DNA of 64,000 nt from Palsa-465 sp963800475 (GTDB lineage Bacteria; Actinomycetota; Thermoleophilia; Solirubrobacterales; Solirubrobacteraceae): NCBI GenBank assembly GCA_963800475.1, contig CAWDAZ010000004.1, positions 620,001-684,000 of the forward strand, given 5' to 3'. Both the position numbers and the translations under genes were made by a program. Positions 51,670 through 59,460 of the stretch are shown piece after piece. The notes beneath the pieces were generated by a model that did no database searches, was not told the DNA's origin, and saw only the letters and a list, made by a program, of their open reading frames with translations. Each line of letters opens with the position of its first letter. The stretch's first letter is position 1.

Positions 51670-52961
51670 GAGCCCGGCGGCAGCGACGACGCCGGAGGCG
51701 CCGTCGCGGTGATCGTCACCGGCGCAGAATGCGAGCCGACGTTTGCGCCGTCGCTCGTGATCCGAGCCCGGAACACATGCGTTCCGGGCGAACCGAGCAC
51801 CCACCCGAACGCGTACGTCGAGTCGTGCCGCACGGTGCCGGCCTCGACCGTGTGCCAGTCGCCGTCCTTGCCGAGCTCCTGCAGGTAGATCGAGTGACCC
51901 GCCTTGTCGGGCATCACCGTGCCGGTGAACCGCACCACCTGCCCGGTCGCCGCGCTGGAGGTGCTCGACTGGATCGTCAGCACGTCGCGGACGCCCTGGT
52001 AGAGCAGCGCGGTGCGCCGCGGCTCATGCCGGCCGAGGCGCATCGTCGCGACGAAGTAGACGGTGTTGGTCGACAACGCCGGCTGGCCGAACGAGTAGCT
52101 CCCGTTCGCCCCGGTCATGCCGTCCGCGAGCACCACGAAGTGGCGCTGGTGTGCGGTCCGGCCCCACAGCTGAACGACCGTGTTCGGCTCCGGGGAGCTC
52201 GTGCCGGGCTGGTCCAGCACTCCGTAGATCGTCACCGAGCTCCCGGCGTCGGTCAGCGGCGACGAGGAGTTGCTCGTGGACCCCGGAACCTGCGCCTGCT
52301 GGACGTCGACCGTCACCGGATCCGACGCGCCCGCCAGGTTGCGGACGTCGCTCCGGAACACGACACGGACGTCCCGCTCACCCTGGCGCCGCCACCGGTA
52401 CGCGATCGAGTAGCTCGAGTTCCCATCCAGGCGGCCTTTCTTGAGCGTCTGCCAGTCGTCGCTCGAACCCCTTTGCTCCTGCAGGAACACGCGTCCGCCC
52501 GCGTGATTCGGCGTAACCGTCTCGGTGAAGGTGATCGGATGCGCCGTATCGGTCGAGGTCGTGCTCGCGTTCAAGCTGACCAGCGCCGCCACCCGCTCGT
52601 GGACGGTGCGGCTGTGGGACGCGTCAGGCCCTCGCACGAACCAGTCCGTGTTGCTGAGCACCGCGCCTGCCGGCTCGGTGAACTCGTAGAACCCGAACGA
52701 GTTGGTGGTCGTGCTTCCGGCCGCCGTGTAGCCACCGCCGGATCCGATCACGCGCTGGTACAGCGTGATCGTCTGCCCGGGGATGTCCGTACCCCTCAGC
52801 TGGCCGTACACGAGCACTCCGTCACCGGAGTTGATCGGGTTCGGCGTCGAGGAGATCGTCAGGTGGTGGTTGTGCCTGGGTGCTGCGCTGACCAGGTTCG
52901 GCACGGTCAGCAGCGAGCACGCCGCCAGGGCAGCGGCGAGCACCGCTAATCGAGGCCTCAT
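51666..52961 (-). CDS. Secreted multi-domain beta-sandwich (Ig-like) protein
   Basis: 431 residues with signal peptide (RPRLAVLAAALAACSLLTV, cleavage near VSAAP). It contains about four beta-rich Ig/CNA-B-like domains of ~95 residues in an alternating pattern. Domains 2 and 4 share TPNHAGGRVFLQEQ versus MPDKAGHSIYLQEL and DDWQTLKKG versus GDWHTVEAG. Domains 1 and 3 share INSGDGVLVYGQL versus TDAGSSVTIYGVL. It probably extends from the cell surface, but there is no anchor. Its stop shares CTAG with the cyclase stop. Confidence 0.82.
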   Translation of the reverse strand: MRPRLAVLAAALAACSLLTVPNLVSAAPRHNHHLTISSTPNPINSGDGVLVYGQLRGTDIPGQTITLYQRVIGSGGGYTAAGSTTTNSFGFYEFTEPAGAVLSNTDWFVRGPDASHSRTVHERVAALVSLNASTTSTDTAHPITFTETVTPNHAGGRVFLQEQRGSSDDWQTLKKGRLDGNSSYSIAYRWRRQGERDVRVVFRSDVRNLAGASDPVTVDVQQAQVPGSTSNSSSPLTDAGSSVTIYGVLDQPGTSSPEPNTVVQLWGRTAHQRHFVVLADGMTGANGSYSFGQPALSTNTVYFVATMRLGRHEPRRTALLYQGVRDVLTIQSSTSSAATGQVVRFTGTVMPDKAGHSIYLQELGKDGDWHTVEAGTVRHDSTYAFGWVLGSPGTHVFRARITSDGANVGSHSAPVTITATAPPASSLPPGS

Positions 52962-53103
52962 TGGGCCCTCCTTCCCGCTAGGTAGGTCCCTCCACCGCGC
53001 GCGCCGGCCCTGCCGGGCGAATGGGCTTGGACGTGTCCTTGAACACCCGCTACGGGCATGAAGTTGCGGGCTGACACGGAGCGTCGCAGCCGATCGGCGA
53101 GGT

Positions 53104-53109
53104 TAGACT
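53104..53109 (+). promoter_or_regulatory. Candidate -10 for the 138-residue membrane protein gene
   Basis: TAGACT ends 9 nt before GTG 53119. Confidence 0.4.
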
Positions 53110-53118
53110 TCCGGGTGC

Positions 53119-53535
53119 GTGGACCCGTTTGCGGTCGTGATCCTGAGCGGCATCGGCGCCGTGATCCTGGCGGTGTATCTGCTCGGCAGGTTCTATCCGG
53201 GCTCCGGGATGGAGCAGGTCGGACTGCGCTCGGCGCGCGAGATCTCGGAGACGCGCGAGTCGCTCGAGGCCGAGGACCTCGAGCAGATGATGGCTGCGCA
53301 CAACGCGCGCCGGCGCGCACGCGGTGAGGCCGAGGTGACAGTCGCCGACATGGAGCTGCGGATCGCCCGGGACATGCAGGAACAGCAGCGCCGCCGCGAC
53401 GCGTACCTCGCAGATCGCGAGCTCGATCAGTTGCTCGAGGCGACCAACGCTCGCCGCCGCGCCCGGGGGCTCCCCGAGCGAACGCGGGACGAGGTCCGCG
53501 AGGAGTTCGGCGGCGGGCCACCGGCCGGCGCCTGA
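53119..53535 (+). CDS. Membrane-anchored protein with two NARRRARG repeats
   Basis: 138 residues. One N-terminal helix (FAVVILSGIGAVILAVYLLG) is followed by a charged helical region. A ~30-residue motif appears twice: EDLEQMMAAHNARRRARGEA (about 54-73) and RELDQLLEATNARRRARGLP (about 100-119). A duplicated basic motif next to a membrane anchor suggests binding to nucleic acid or acidic lipid; this is speculation and I know no named family. The Rossmann-fold gene starts 15 nt downstream. Confidence 0.7.
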   Translation: MDPFAVVILSGIGAVILAVYLLGRFYPGSGMEQVGLRSAREISETRESLEAEDLEQMMAAHNARRRARGEAEVTVADMELRIARDMQEQQRRRDAYLADRELDQLLEATNARRRARGLPERTRDEVREEFGGGPPAGA

Positions 53536-53550
53536 CGCGCGGGCGGCACG

Positions 53551-54036
53551 ATGGCGCGGTGCTTGATCATTGGCTGTGGCTGCCGCGGGCGCGCGCTCGC
53601 GAGCGCGCTGGCCGCCGACGGACACGCGGTACGCGGGACGACCCGGGATGTTTCGCGGGTCGAGTCGATCGAGGCGGCCGGTGCAGAGGCGGTCGTCGGT
53701 GATCCGGACGTCGTCGCGACGCTCGTCGAGGCGCTCGACCACGTGACCGTCGTCTGCATCCTGCTCGGGTCGGCGACCGGCTCGGAGGAACAGCTCGCCG
53801 CGCTACACGGCTCGAGGCTCGAGATGCTGCTCTCGAAGACGGTCGACACGACCGCGCGCGGCGTCGTATACGAGGCGGGGGGGACGGTCGCCCCGGCGGT
53901 TCTGGAGGCGGGTGCCGAGCGCGTTGCGCGATACGGAGCCCGCTCCCTGGCCGGGGTCGAGCTGATCGAGGCCGACCCAGGCGACTTCGACGGCTGGCTT
54001 ACGGCTGCACTCGAGGCCATCCACCGGCTGCTGTAG
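53551..54036 (+). CDS. Small NAD(P)-binding Rossmann protein
   Basis: 161 residues starting CLIIGCGCRGRALASALAAD, a dinucleotide-binding GxGxxG variant with Cys replacing a middle residue (GCGCRG). The rest is an alpha/beta pattern with HVTVVCILLGSATGSEEQ. It looks like the first half of a reductase or epimerase-type protein with no catalytic domain, so it may be a stand-alone NAD(P) binder. It is adjacent to NAD-related genes (Nudix, nicotinamidase) but function is not established. Confidence 0.72.
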   Translation: MARCLIIGCGCRGRALASALAADGHAVRGTTRDVSRVESIEAAGAEAVVGDPDVVATLVEALDHVTVVCILLGSATGSEEQLAALHGSRLEMLLSKTVDTTARGVVYEAGGTVAPAVLEAGAERVARYGARSLAGVELIEADPGDFDGWLTAALEAIHRLL

Positions 54037-54041
54037 CGACG

Positions 54042-54629
54042 CTAGCCGTCGAGCAATGGGCCGATCCTGTCGAACAGGTCCGACAGGATCCTCGCGGTCG
54101 CTCCCCAGATCAGGTGATCGCCGACCACGTAGGTGTCGGTGCGGATCGGCAGGCCCCGCCGGATCAGCCGCTGGCGCCGGTAGCCGTCCTTGACCGCCTT
54201 GAGCGGCAGCTCGAGTACCTGCGCGACCTCGCGCGCGCTCAGCGTCCACTCCCGGCGCGGCTCGATCAGGCCCACGAACGGGTACACCGCGTATCCCGTC
54301 GCGATCGTCGGCGTCGGTTGCAGCGCGCCGACGAGTTCGACCGCGTCGGTCGGTAGCCCGATCTCCTCGTCGGCCTCGCGCAGCGCGGTGTGGACGAGAT
54401 CGGCATCCGTGTCGTCCTGGCGGCCACCGGGAAACGAGATCTCGCCCGCGTGGCGCCGGAGATCCTCGCGGCGCTTCGTCAGCACGGCGTGGAGCTCGCC
54501 GTCGTCGATGAACAGCGGCACGAGCACCGCGGCGTCGGTGCCGCCGAGCGCGTCGAGCCCCATCGCCGCCTCGGGCCTCAGCAGCACGCGTGCCAGCTCT
54601 CTGGACACCGCCGCGGTGTCGAGCGCCAT
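54042..54629 (-). CDS. CoA pyrophosphatase-type Nudix hydrolase
   Basis: 195 residues. The segment LTKRREDLRRHAGEISFPGG is the NuCoA motif preceding the Nudix box GGRQDDTDADLVHTALREAD with EEIGL following. It probably cleaves CoA to 3',5'-ADP and phosphopantetheine (family knowledge). YAVYPFVGLIEPRREWTLSA follows as in CoA pyrophosphatases. ATG 54629 is preceded by -10 TATAGT (54641 to 54636) at 6 nt, so leaderless. Divergent from the nicotinamidase gene. Confidence 0.92.
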   Translation of the reverse strand: MALDTAAVSRELARVLLRPEAAMGLDALGGTDAAVLVPLFIDDGELHAVLTKRREDLRRHAGEISFPGGRQDDTDADLVHTALREADEEIGLPTDAVELVGALQPTPTIATGYAVYPFVGLIEPRREWTLSAREVAQVLELPLKAVKDGYRRQRLIRRGLPIRTDTYVVGDHLIWGATARILSDLFDRIGPLLDG

Positions 54630-54651
54630 CGCGTGACTATATTTGCGGCGG
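54630..54651. promoter_or_regulatory. Symmetrical bidirectional leaderless promoter
   Basis: Overlapping -10 hexamers within ACTATATT: TATATT at 54638-54643 on + (8 nt before ATG 54652) and TATAGT at 54641 to 54636 on - (6 nt before ATG 54629). The whole gap between start codons is 22 nt. Confidence 0.65.
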
Positions 54652-55185
54652 ATGGACGGCCTGATCGTCGTTGATGTCCAGAACGACTTCTGCGCCGGCG
54701 GCGCCTTACCCGTACCGGACGGCGACGCCGTCGTCAGCCCCATCAATCGGCTGGCGGCGGAGTACCCGTTCGTCGTCGCGACGCGCGACTGGCACCCCTC
54801 GAACCACAACTCGTTCAGGGAGTACGGGGGCCCCTGGCCCGCGCACTGCGTTCAGGGGACCGGCGGCGCCGAGCTGCACCCACGACTGCACACGAGCGAA
54901 ATCGATGCGGTCGTCGACGCCGGCCGAGAGCCCGACCACGAGGGCTACTCGGGGTTCGAGCACACCGAGCTCGAGCGGCTGCTCCGCGACCAGGGCGTGG
55001 ACACCGTGCACGTCGCCGGGCTGGCGCTCGACTACTGCGTGCTGGAAACGGCGCTCGACGCGCGGCGCGCCGGCTTCGACGTCGTCCTGCACCTGGACGC
55101 GACCCGCGCGATCGACGCGAGGCCGGGCGACGGCGAGAGGGCGCTCGACGAGCTCCGGGCCGCCGGTGTCCAGATCGTCGACTGA
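54652..55185 (+). CDS. pncA: Nicotinamidase-like cysteine hydrolase lacking the catalytic lysine
   Basis: 177 residues of the isochorismatase/nicotinamidase fold. LIVVDVQNDFCAGGALPVPD carries catalytic Asp D8, RDWHPSNHNSF carries the metal ligands (D46, H48, H52), HCVQGTGGAEL follows, and ALDYCVLETALDARRAGF carries nucleophile C129. The catalytic lysine normally in a KG motif before the Y-S-GF segment is missing: the site reads VVDAGREPDHEGYSGF, with Ala90 where Lys is expected. Family is clear; activity is uncertain. Nicotinamidase makes nicotinate for NAD salvage. Confidence 0.85.
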   Translation: MDGLIVVDVQNDFCAGGALPVPDGDAVVSPINRLAAEYPFVVATRDWHPSNHNSFREYGGPWPAHCVQGTGGAELHPRLHTSEIDAVVDAGREPDHEGYSGFEHTELERLLRDQGVDTVHVAGLALDYCVLETALDARRAGFDVVLHLDATRAIDARPGDGERALDELRAAGVQIVD

Positions 55186-55191
55186 GCCGCG

Positions 55192-55617
55192 CTAGCCGCT
55201 CGCCGGCGCCACCAGCTCGACGCGCTCCTCGAACGTGACGTCCCCATCGAGCGTGCGATGGACGGGGCACTTCGCCGCGATCACCCGAAGCCGGTTCACC
55301 TGCTCCGCGGTCAGGCCGTCCGATAGCCGCAGGAGCAGCTCGAAGTTCGTGGGTTCGCCGCGCCCGGCGGGCGTGTACTCGACCTCGACCTCGACGCACC
55401 CGAGCTCCCAGCCCTTGCGCTCGGCGTACATCTCGATCGTGATCGCGGTGCACGACGCGAGGCTCGCGGCGAGCAGCTCCTGTGGAGTCGGGCCTCGGTC
55501 ATCGCCGCCATCCTCCCGCGGCTCGTCCACCGTGACGCCATGCGCGCGGGTCGTGACGCGATGCGTGAAGGTGCCGGGCCCGTGGCGGCGCGCGGTGGCC
55601 TTGACGGGTTCGTCCAT
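55192..55617 (-). CDS. OsmC-family protein
   Basis: 141 residues. The two peroxidatic/resolving cysteines are in ASLASCTAITIEMYAERKGW and AAKCPVHRTL, as in OsmC/Ohr hydroperoxide reductases. TPQELLAASLA fits the family start of the central helix. It detoxifies organic hydroperoxides (family knowledge). It follows the DUF1015 gene by 12 nt on the minus strand. Confidence 0.93.
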   Translation of the reverse strand: MDEPVKATARRHGPGTFTHRVTTRAHGVTVDEPREDGGDDRGPTPQELLAASLASCTAITIEMYAERKGWELGCVEVEVEYTPAGRGEPTNFELLLRLSDGLTAEQVNRLRVIAAKCPVHRTLDGDVTFEERVELVAPASG

Positions 55618-55629
55618 CGGCCGCTTCTC

Positions 55630-56892
55630 CTAGTCGCTCAGCAGATTGAACACCAGCCCGGTGGGGACCTTAGGGAAGAAGTACGTCGACTTCGGGGGCA
55701 TGCTCTCGCCGGCCGCGGCGACCTCCTGAATCTGCTCGACGGGGATCGGCGGAAGCATGAACGCCGCGTCGTACTCGCCGCTGACGATCGACTCGAGCGC
55801 CTGGTCGCCGTCGCGCGCGTAGCCGAGTCCGTTCAGGTGGTCGATGTCCTCGTCTGTCATCCCCAGCGCGCCCTTCAGGAGCAGCGCCTCGACGACCGCG
55901 GTGTCGAGCCGCCGGTAGGGCGCGGCGTGGTCCGCGAGCGCGTCGTCGACGAGCTCCTTGTTGGCTAGCGTGAGCAGGAGCGGCCGCTTGTAGTTGGAAT
56001 CGATGTAGCCGATCCGGACCTTGCCGGGCTCGGGTTGCAGGTGCGCGAGCTGCTCGGCGTCCGCCAGCTCCTCGAGCTCGAAGTTCTCGCGGATCGCGGT
56101 CGCGAGCGCTTCCTGCTGCGCCGGCGTCAGGCCCTTGACGAGGCGATGTGTGGGGAACACGGTGAGCCCCGGGTCCTGGAGCGCGACGAGGTCCATCAGC
56201 ACGTAGCGGTGCCCGCCGTCGCCGCCGACCTCGTCCGCGTACGTTCGCGCGGTCTCATAGCGGTGATGGCCGTCGGCGATCAGCAGCTCGGCGTCGCTGA
56301 GGGCCCGCCGGACGCTCTCGATCGCGGCCGGGTCGGTGACGCGCCATAGGCGGTTGACGGTCCCGTCCTCATCGGTGGCCTCGCCCCACGGGGCGGTCGA
56401 GGTCGCCGGCTCGAGCGCTCGCCAAGCTATGTTGCCGGGGTCGTTGAACAGCGAGAAGATCGGGGAGAGGTTGGCCTCGGTGGATCGGGTGAGCCGCAGG
56501 CGGTCCTCCTTCGGGCCCGGGTGGGTGCGCTCGTGCGGTCGGATCCGACCAGGGCCGTAATCCTCTACACGCACGCGCGCGAGGAAGCCGCGTCGCGTGC
56601 GGGCCTGGCCGTCGGGTCCGGTGTAGTCCTGTTCGAGCACCCACAGCGCGGGCTGCTCGTCGCGGACGACCGCCTGTTCCCGGCGCCACGCGCTCAGCGT
56701 GTCGGCAGCGTGCTCGTACGGATCCTGACCCTGCGGGAGGTCGATGCGGACGACGTTGAACGGGGAGCGGGCCTCCAGCTCCGCGCGCTGGGTCTGGTCG
56801 ATCACGTCGTACGGAGGTGCGACGACGTTCTGCAGGCCGCCGGTCTTCTCGAGGTTGTAGTGAAGGGCGCGGAGCGGCTCGATCTGGGCCAT
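55630..56892 (-). CDS. DUF1015-family protein
   Basis: 420 residues of the conserved DUF1015 family. IEPLRALHYN then VVAPPYDVIDQTQRAEL and SPFNVVRIDLP are the N-terminal signature, and LLIADGHHRYETARTYADE the central one. It has no membrane helix. The biochemical role is not known to me; some relatives are in serine or amino-acid metabolism (SerK-like kinases). The start is ATG 56892, 15 nt after the EamA transporter stop. Confidence 0.92.
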   Translation of the reverse strand: MAQIEPLRALHYNLEKTGGLQNVVAPPYDVIDQTQRAELEARSPFNVVRIDLPQGQDPYEHAADTLSAWRREQAVVRDEQPALWVLEQDYTGPDGQARTRRGFLARVRVEDYGPGRIRPHERTHPGPKEDRLRLTRSTEANLSPIFSLFNDPGNIAWRALEPATSTAPWGEATDEDGTVNRLWRVTDPAAIESVRRALSDAELLIADGHHRYETARTYADEVGGDGGHRYVLMDLVALQDPGLTVFPTHRLVKGLTPAQQEALATAIRENFELEELADAEQLAHLQPEPGKVRIGYIDSNYKRPLLLTLANKELVDDALADHAAPYRRLDTAVVEALLLKGALGMTDEDIDHLNGLGYARDGDQALESIVSGEYDAAFMLPPIPVEQIQEVAAAGESMPPKSTYFFPKVPTGLVFNLLSD

Positions 56893-56907
56893 GGGCGGCG
56901 GCGGAGG

Positions 56908-57879
56908 CTACTCGACGGGACGGCCGGGCGCGGTCGTGCTCTCGGCGCGCCGCGGCCGGGCGCGGTACGCCGGTGCCAGCTCGGCCTCGAGCTGCGGCCG
57001 CTGCGTCTGGACCCAGATGATCGCGCCGACGACGACCAGGCCGCCGGCGATCTGGACCGGCGACAGCGCCTGTCCGTGGATCGCCCACGCGAGCACCGCG
57101 CCCAGCACCGGCTCGAGCGTCGCGATCACCGCCGCGCGCGCGGCGGGCAGGTGCCGGACGGCGGTGATCATGCACGCGAACGGGATCAGCGTTCCCCCGA
57201 TCACCACGTACGCCGCAAACGCCGCGTTGCGCCCGCTGCTCAGCGCGTGCAGCGGGAACGTCCAGATCGGCTGGGTGATCAGCCAGAACAGGCTCGAGAG
57301 CCCGAAGCCCCACACGAGTGTCGTCGCCGCCGGATAGCGCTGACCGGCCTGCTCACTGCTGAACAGGTAGACGGCGAACGTGATCGCGGCGGCGAACGCG
57401 GCGGCGACGCCGACCGCGTCGAGGCTGCTCGGGTTGTACGCCCCGACGACGAAGAAGCAGCCGACCGCCGCAAGCGACGCGGCGCCCCACAGCGCCCTCG
57501 GCAGCTTCCGGCGGTGAATGACCTTCAGATACAGGAGCAGCAGCAGCGGCCCGAGGTACTGGATCGTGAGCGCCACCCCGATGTCGAGCCGCGCGATCGC
57601 GGCGAAGTAGAACGCGTTGACGCCCGCGAGTCCGACGATCCCGAAGATCGTGAACAGGCGCAGATCCTGCCGGCGGATCCTGAACAGGGCCGGGGCCGCG
57701 ATCGCGACAGCCGCCGCCAGCGCCGCGAACGTGCACACCGACCTGAGCTCGGCGAGCCGCGCCGCCGGCATGTGGTCGTCGAGCAGGAAGCGTGCGAGCG
57801 ACCCATTCAGCGCCCACAGCGTCGCCGCGGTGGCCGCGAGCGCGTAGCCGAGCTTCGGGTTGCGTTTGGGGGGATCGAT
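56908..57879 (-). CDS. EamA/DMT-family transporter with no normal start codon
   Basis: About 323 residues, ten membrane helices in two EamA halves (TIFGIVGLAGVNAFYFAAIA and TLVWGFGLSSLFWL mark each half). The conserved first helix (KLGYALAATAATLWALNGSL) is encoded from about 57850 downward, but in that frame no ATG, GTG or TTG lies upstream of it, up to at least 57910. I placed the 5' end at an ATC (57879), which would give MDPPKRNPKLGYALAATA. Alternatively ATG 57895 in the next frame (MPDSPHRSP) joins it if one C were missing from the C6 run at 57868-57873. The only canonical start, ATG 57771, loses helix 1. Confidence 0.8.
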   Translation of the reverse strand: MDPPKRNPKLGYALAATAATLWALNGSLARFLLDDHMPAARLAELRSVCTFAALAAAVAIAAPALFRIRRQDLRLFTIFGIVGLAGVNAFYFAAIARLDIGVALTIQYLGPLLLLLYLKVIHRRKLPRALWGAASLAAVGCFFVVGAYNPSSLDAVGVAAAFAAAITFAVYLFSSEQAGQRYPAATTLVWGFGLSSLFWLITQPIWTFPLHALSSGRNAAFAAYVVIGGTLIPFACMITAVRHLPAARAAVIATLEPVLGAVLAWAIHGQALSPVQIAGGLVVVGAIIWVQTQRPQLEAELAPAYRARPRRAESTTAPGRPVE

Positions 57880-57933
57880 GGGGTGAGTCTGGCATCCGAT
57901 GAACGCCCCGTTCCGTCCCGCGCGAGTGCGAAC

Positions 57934-58371
57934 ATGTGTTCGATCCAGATGGCGTACGCGGCGTATCTATGGCAGCGGGATTTCGTCGCGCTGTACATCG
58001 CGGAGGGATACAAGCGCGACCGAAACCGCGTCTCCGTTGCAAATTCAGACGAGCGCGTGATCGCGCTGGCGGTCAGTTGGATGCGCCTGCTCGCCACCCG
58101 ATCTCCCACGTATTCGGTCCAGTATCACGCGGATCAGAATCTTGACGAGATCTGCGCATTTTGGGGCGACGTGCTCGAAATCGACGGGTCCAAGATCGCC
58201 CTCCAGCGCAAATCCAGCAGCAGTCAACTGAAGTACAGAACGTGGCGCTCCAAGCACGGCGTCCTGACCGCGAGGATCAGCGACACTTCGTTGCGGGCCA
58301 GGCTCCAAGCTTGGATCGATCGTATTCGCGAGGACTGGTCTCTAGACTCAGCGGGGCACTTCGGGGCGTAG
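57934..58371 (+). CDS. LAGLIDADG-like hypothetical protein running into tRNA-Pro
   Basis: 145 residues from ATG 57934 (GTG 57883 in frame would give 163). The segment RDFVALYIAEGYKRDRNRVS resembles a LAGLIDADG-type helix plus saddle strand, with VANSDERVIALAVSWM and YHADQNLDEICAFWGDVL after it. A related family in actinobacteria carries an N-terminal helix-turn-helix, absent here, so the copy may be 5'-truncated. The C-terminus (DSAGHFGA) uses tRNA bases: the TAG stop at 58369-58371 is tRNA positions 8-10. The family assignment is from motif memory, so moderate. Whether it is expressed is unknown. Confidence 0.6.
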   Translation: MCSIQMAYAAYLWQRDFVALYIAEGYKRDRNRVSVANSDERVIALAVSWMRLLATRSPTYSVQYHADQNLDEICAFWGDVLEIDGSKIALQRKSSSSQLKYRTWRSKHGVLTARISDTSLRARLQAWIDRIREDWSLDSAGHFGA

Positions 58372-58436
58372 CGAAGCCTGGTTATCGCGCCACGTTTGGG
58401 ACGTGGAGACCCCCGGTTCAAATCCGGGCGCCCCGA
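58362..58436 (+). tRNA. tRNA-Pro (anticodon TGG)
   Basis: 75 nt. Acceptor stem CGGGGCG / CGCCCCG with discriminator A. D-arm GCGA...TCGC. Anticodon stem CCACG / CGTGG around TTTGGGA (TGG, 34-36), and T-arm CCCGG TTCAAAT CCGGG. No CCA is encoded. Its first ten bases overlap the end of the upstream CDS. Confidence 0.96.
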
Positions 58437-58498
58437 CTAGGGCTCCTGCGTTCGAAACTCGTCCCGCGGCGGAGCCAAACCCCGGCTGGGCCTCGCGC

Positions 58499-59032
58499 CT
58501 ACCCCGTGACAGCCGCGACCCGGTGGCCGTCCTCGAGGTACACGCACCGCTTCGCGCGGACCCCGGCCGCCACGCGGCGCCGGATGGGTCCGCTGAGGAG
58601 CGTCAGCGCCTTGTCCAGCTCCGCGAGGCGGTAGTCGTCGATCTCGTCGGCCCCCAGACGGATGGCGCTGAGCTGTCGGTCGGCCATCGCGCCGCAGTCG
58701 AACAGGAACCGCATCCCTCCGGGCCGGTTCGGTTTCGGGCGACGGAAGTCGACGCAGACCAGCCGACCGCTCGCCGGCTCGAGGCCGCACTCCTCCAGCG
58801 TCTCACGCACGCATGCCTCCCACGGCGACTCTCCGGTTGCGTCCATCTGCCCGCCCGGGATCGTCCATCCCTTCTTGTAGTTGGGCTTCAGCACCAGCAG
58901 TCGTCCCGCTGCGTCGAAGATCAAGGCCCCCACCGATGCGGGTATCCGCGGGACCTCGTACGAGTGCTGGCCAACGTCGTCCGCGATCGCACAATCATCG
59001 CGCAACTGCCACGCCCTCAACGCCCGGCGCAC
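58499..59032 (-). CDS. Nudix hydrolase
   Basis: 177 residues. The Nudix box reads GGQMDATGESPWEACVRETL followed by EECGL, with one extra residue in the first loop compared with the textbook spacing. VLKPNYKKGWTIPGGQM precedes it and DFRRPKPNRPGGMRFLFDCG follows. Substrate is unknown. GTG 59032 is used. It lies antisense between two tRNA genes. Confidence 0.88.
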   Translation of the reverse strand: MRRALRAWQLRDDCAIADDVGQHSYEVPRIPASVGALIFDAAGRLLVLKPNYKKGWTIPGGQMDATGESPWEACVRETLEECGLEPASGRLVCVDFRRPKPNRPGGMRFLFDCGAMADRQLSAIRLGADEIDDYRLAELDKALTLLSGPIRRRVAAGVRAKRCVYLEDGHRVAAVTG

Positions 59033-59126
59033 AACCCGATCAACCGCCGGAGCGTCCGGTGCTCGTGGAAAGCGATTCTCGTGACGGTCGGCCAGCCGCC
59101 ACCCCTAGCACTACCCTCCCCAGCGA

Positions 59127-59199
59127 GCCCCCGTAGCTCAGTGGACAGAGCATCGGACTTCTAATCCGACGGTCGCAGGTTCGAATCCTGCCGGGGGCG
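59127..59199 (+). tRNA. tRNA-Arg (anticodon TCT)
   Basis: 73 nt. Acceptor GCCCCCG / CGGGGGC with discriminator G. Anticodon stem TCGGA / TCCGA around CTTCTAA (anticodon TCT at 59160-59162). T-arm GCAGG TTCGAAT CCTGC. No encoded CCA. Genes to the right look accessory, but I found no repeat of its 3' end in this window. Confidence 0.96.
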
Positions 59200-59409
59200 T
59201 CGCTAGGGCGCCCTCGCTGGTGGCTCGGCTGTCTTGCTATCCGCGGTGAAGCGCGACTGATGGCGGCGGCACCAAGATGCCCGTCCGACGACGAAGGCGG
59301 GGCGCGAGGCGTGGCCGCAGTTCAGCGCGGCCGCAATACCCCTACACCGGTCATGGGGCGACGTGGCCAGTGCTAGTGCGGTCTCTCTCCCGTCTTCCGA
59401 GCGCGCGAC

Positions 59410-59443
59410 GGCGCCGGCGGAGTCAGTCGGCTCCGCCGGCGCC
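59410..59443 (-). terminator. Strong intrinsic-type hairpin after secreted-protein gene
   Basis: Perfect 13-bp inverted repeat GGCGCCGGCGGAG / CTCCGCCGGCGCC with loop TCAGTCGG, beginning 17 nt past the stop at 59461. There is no U-run, but it is the strongest hairpin I found. The surrounding 59200-59409 shows no supported gene. Confidence 0.75.
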
Positions 59444-59460
59444 AGTCACGAAGGGTGTGG

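Noticed and set aside
58362..58436. Intron in tRNA-Pro related to the LAGLIDADG-like ORF
   Set aside because: The tRNA folds without interruption, so there is no intron in this copy.
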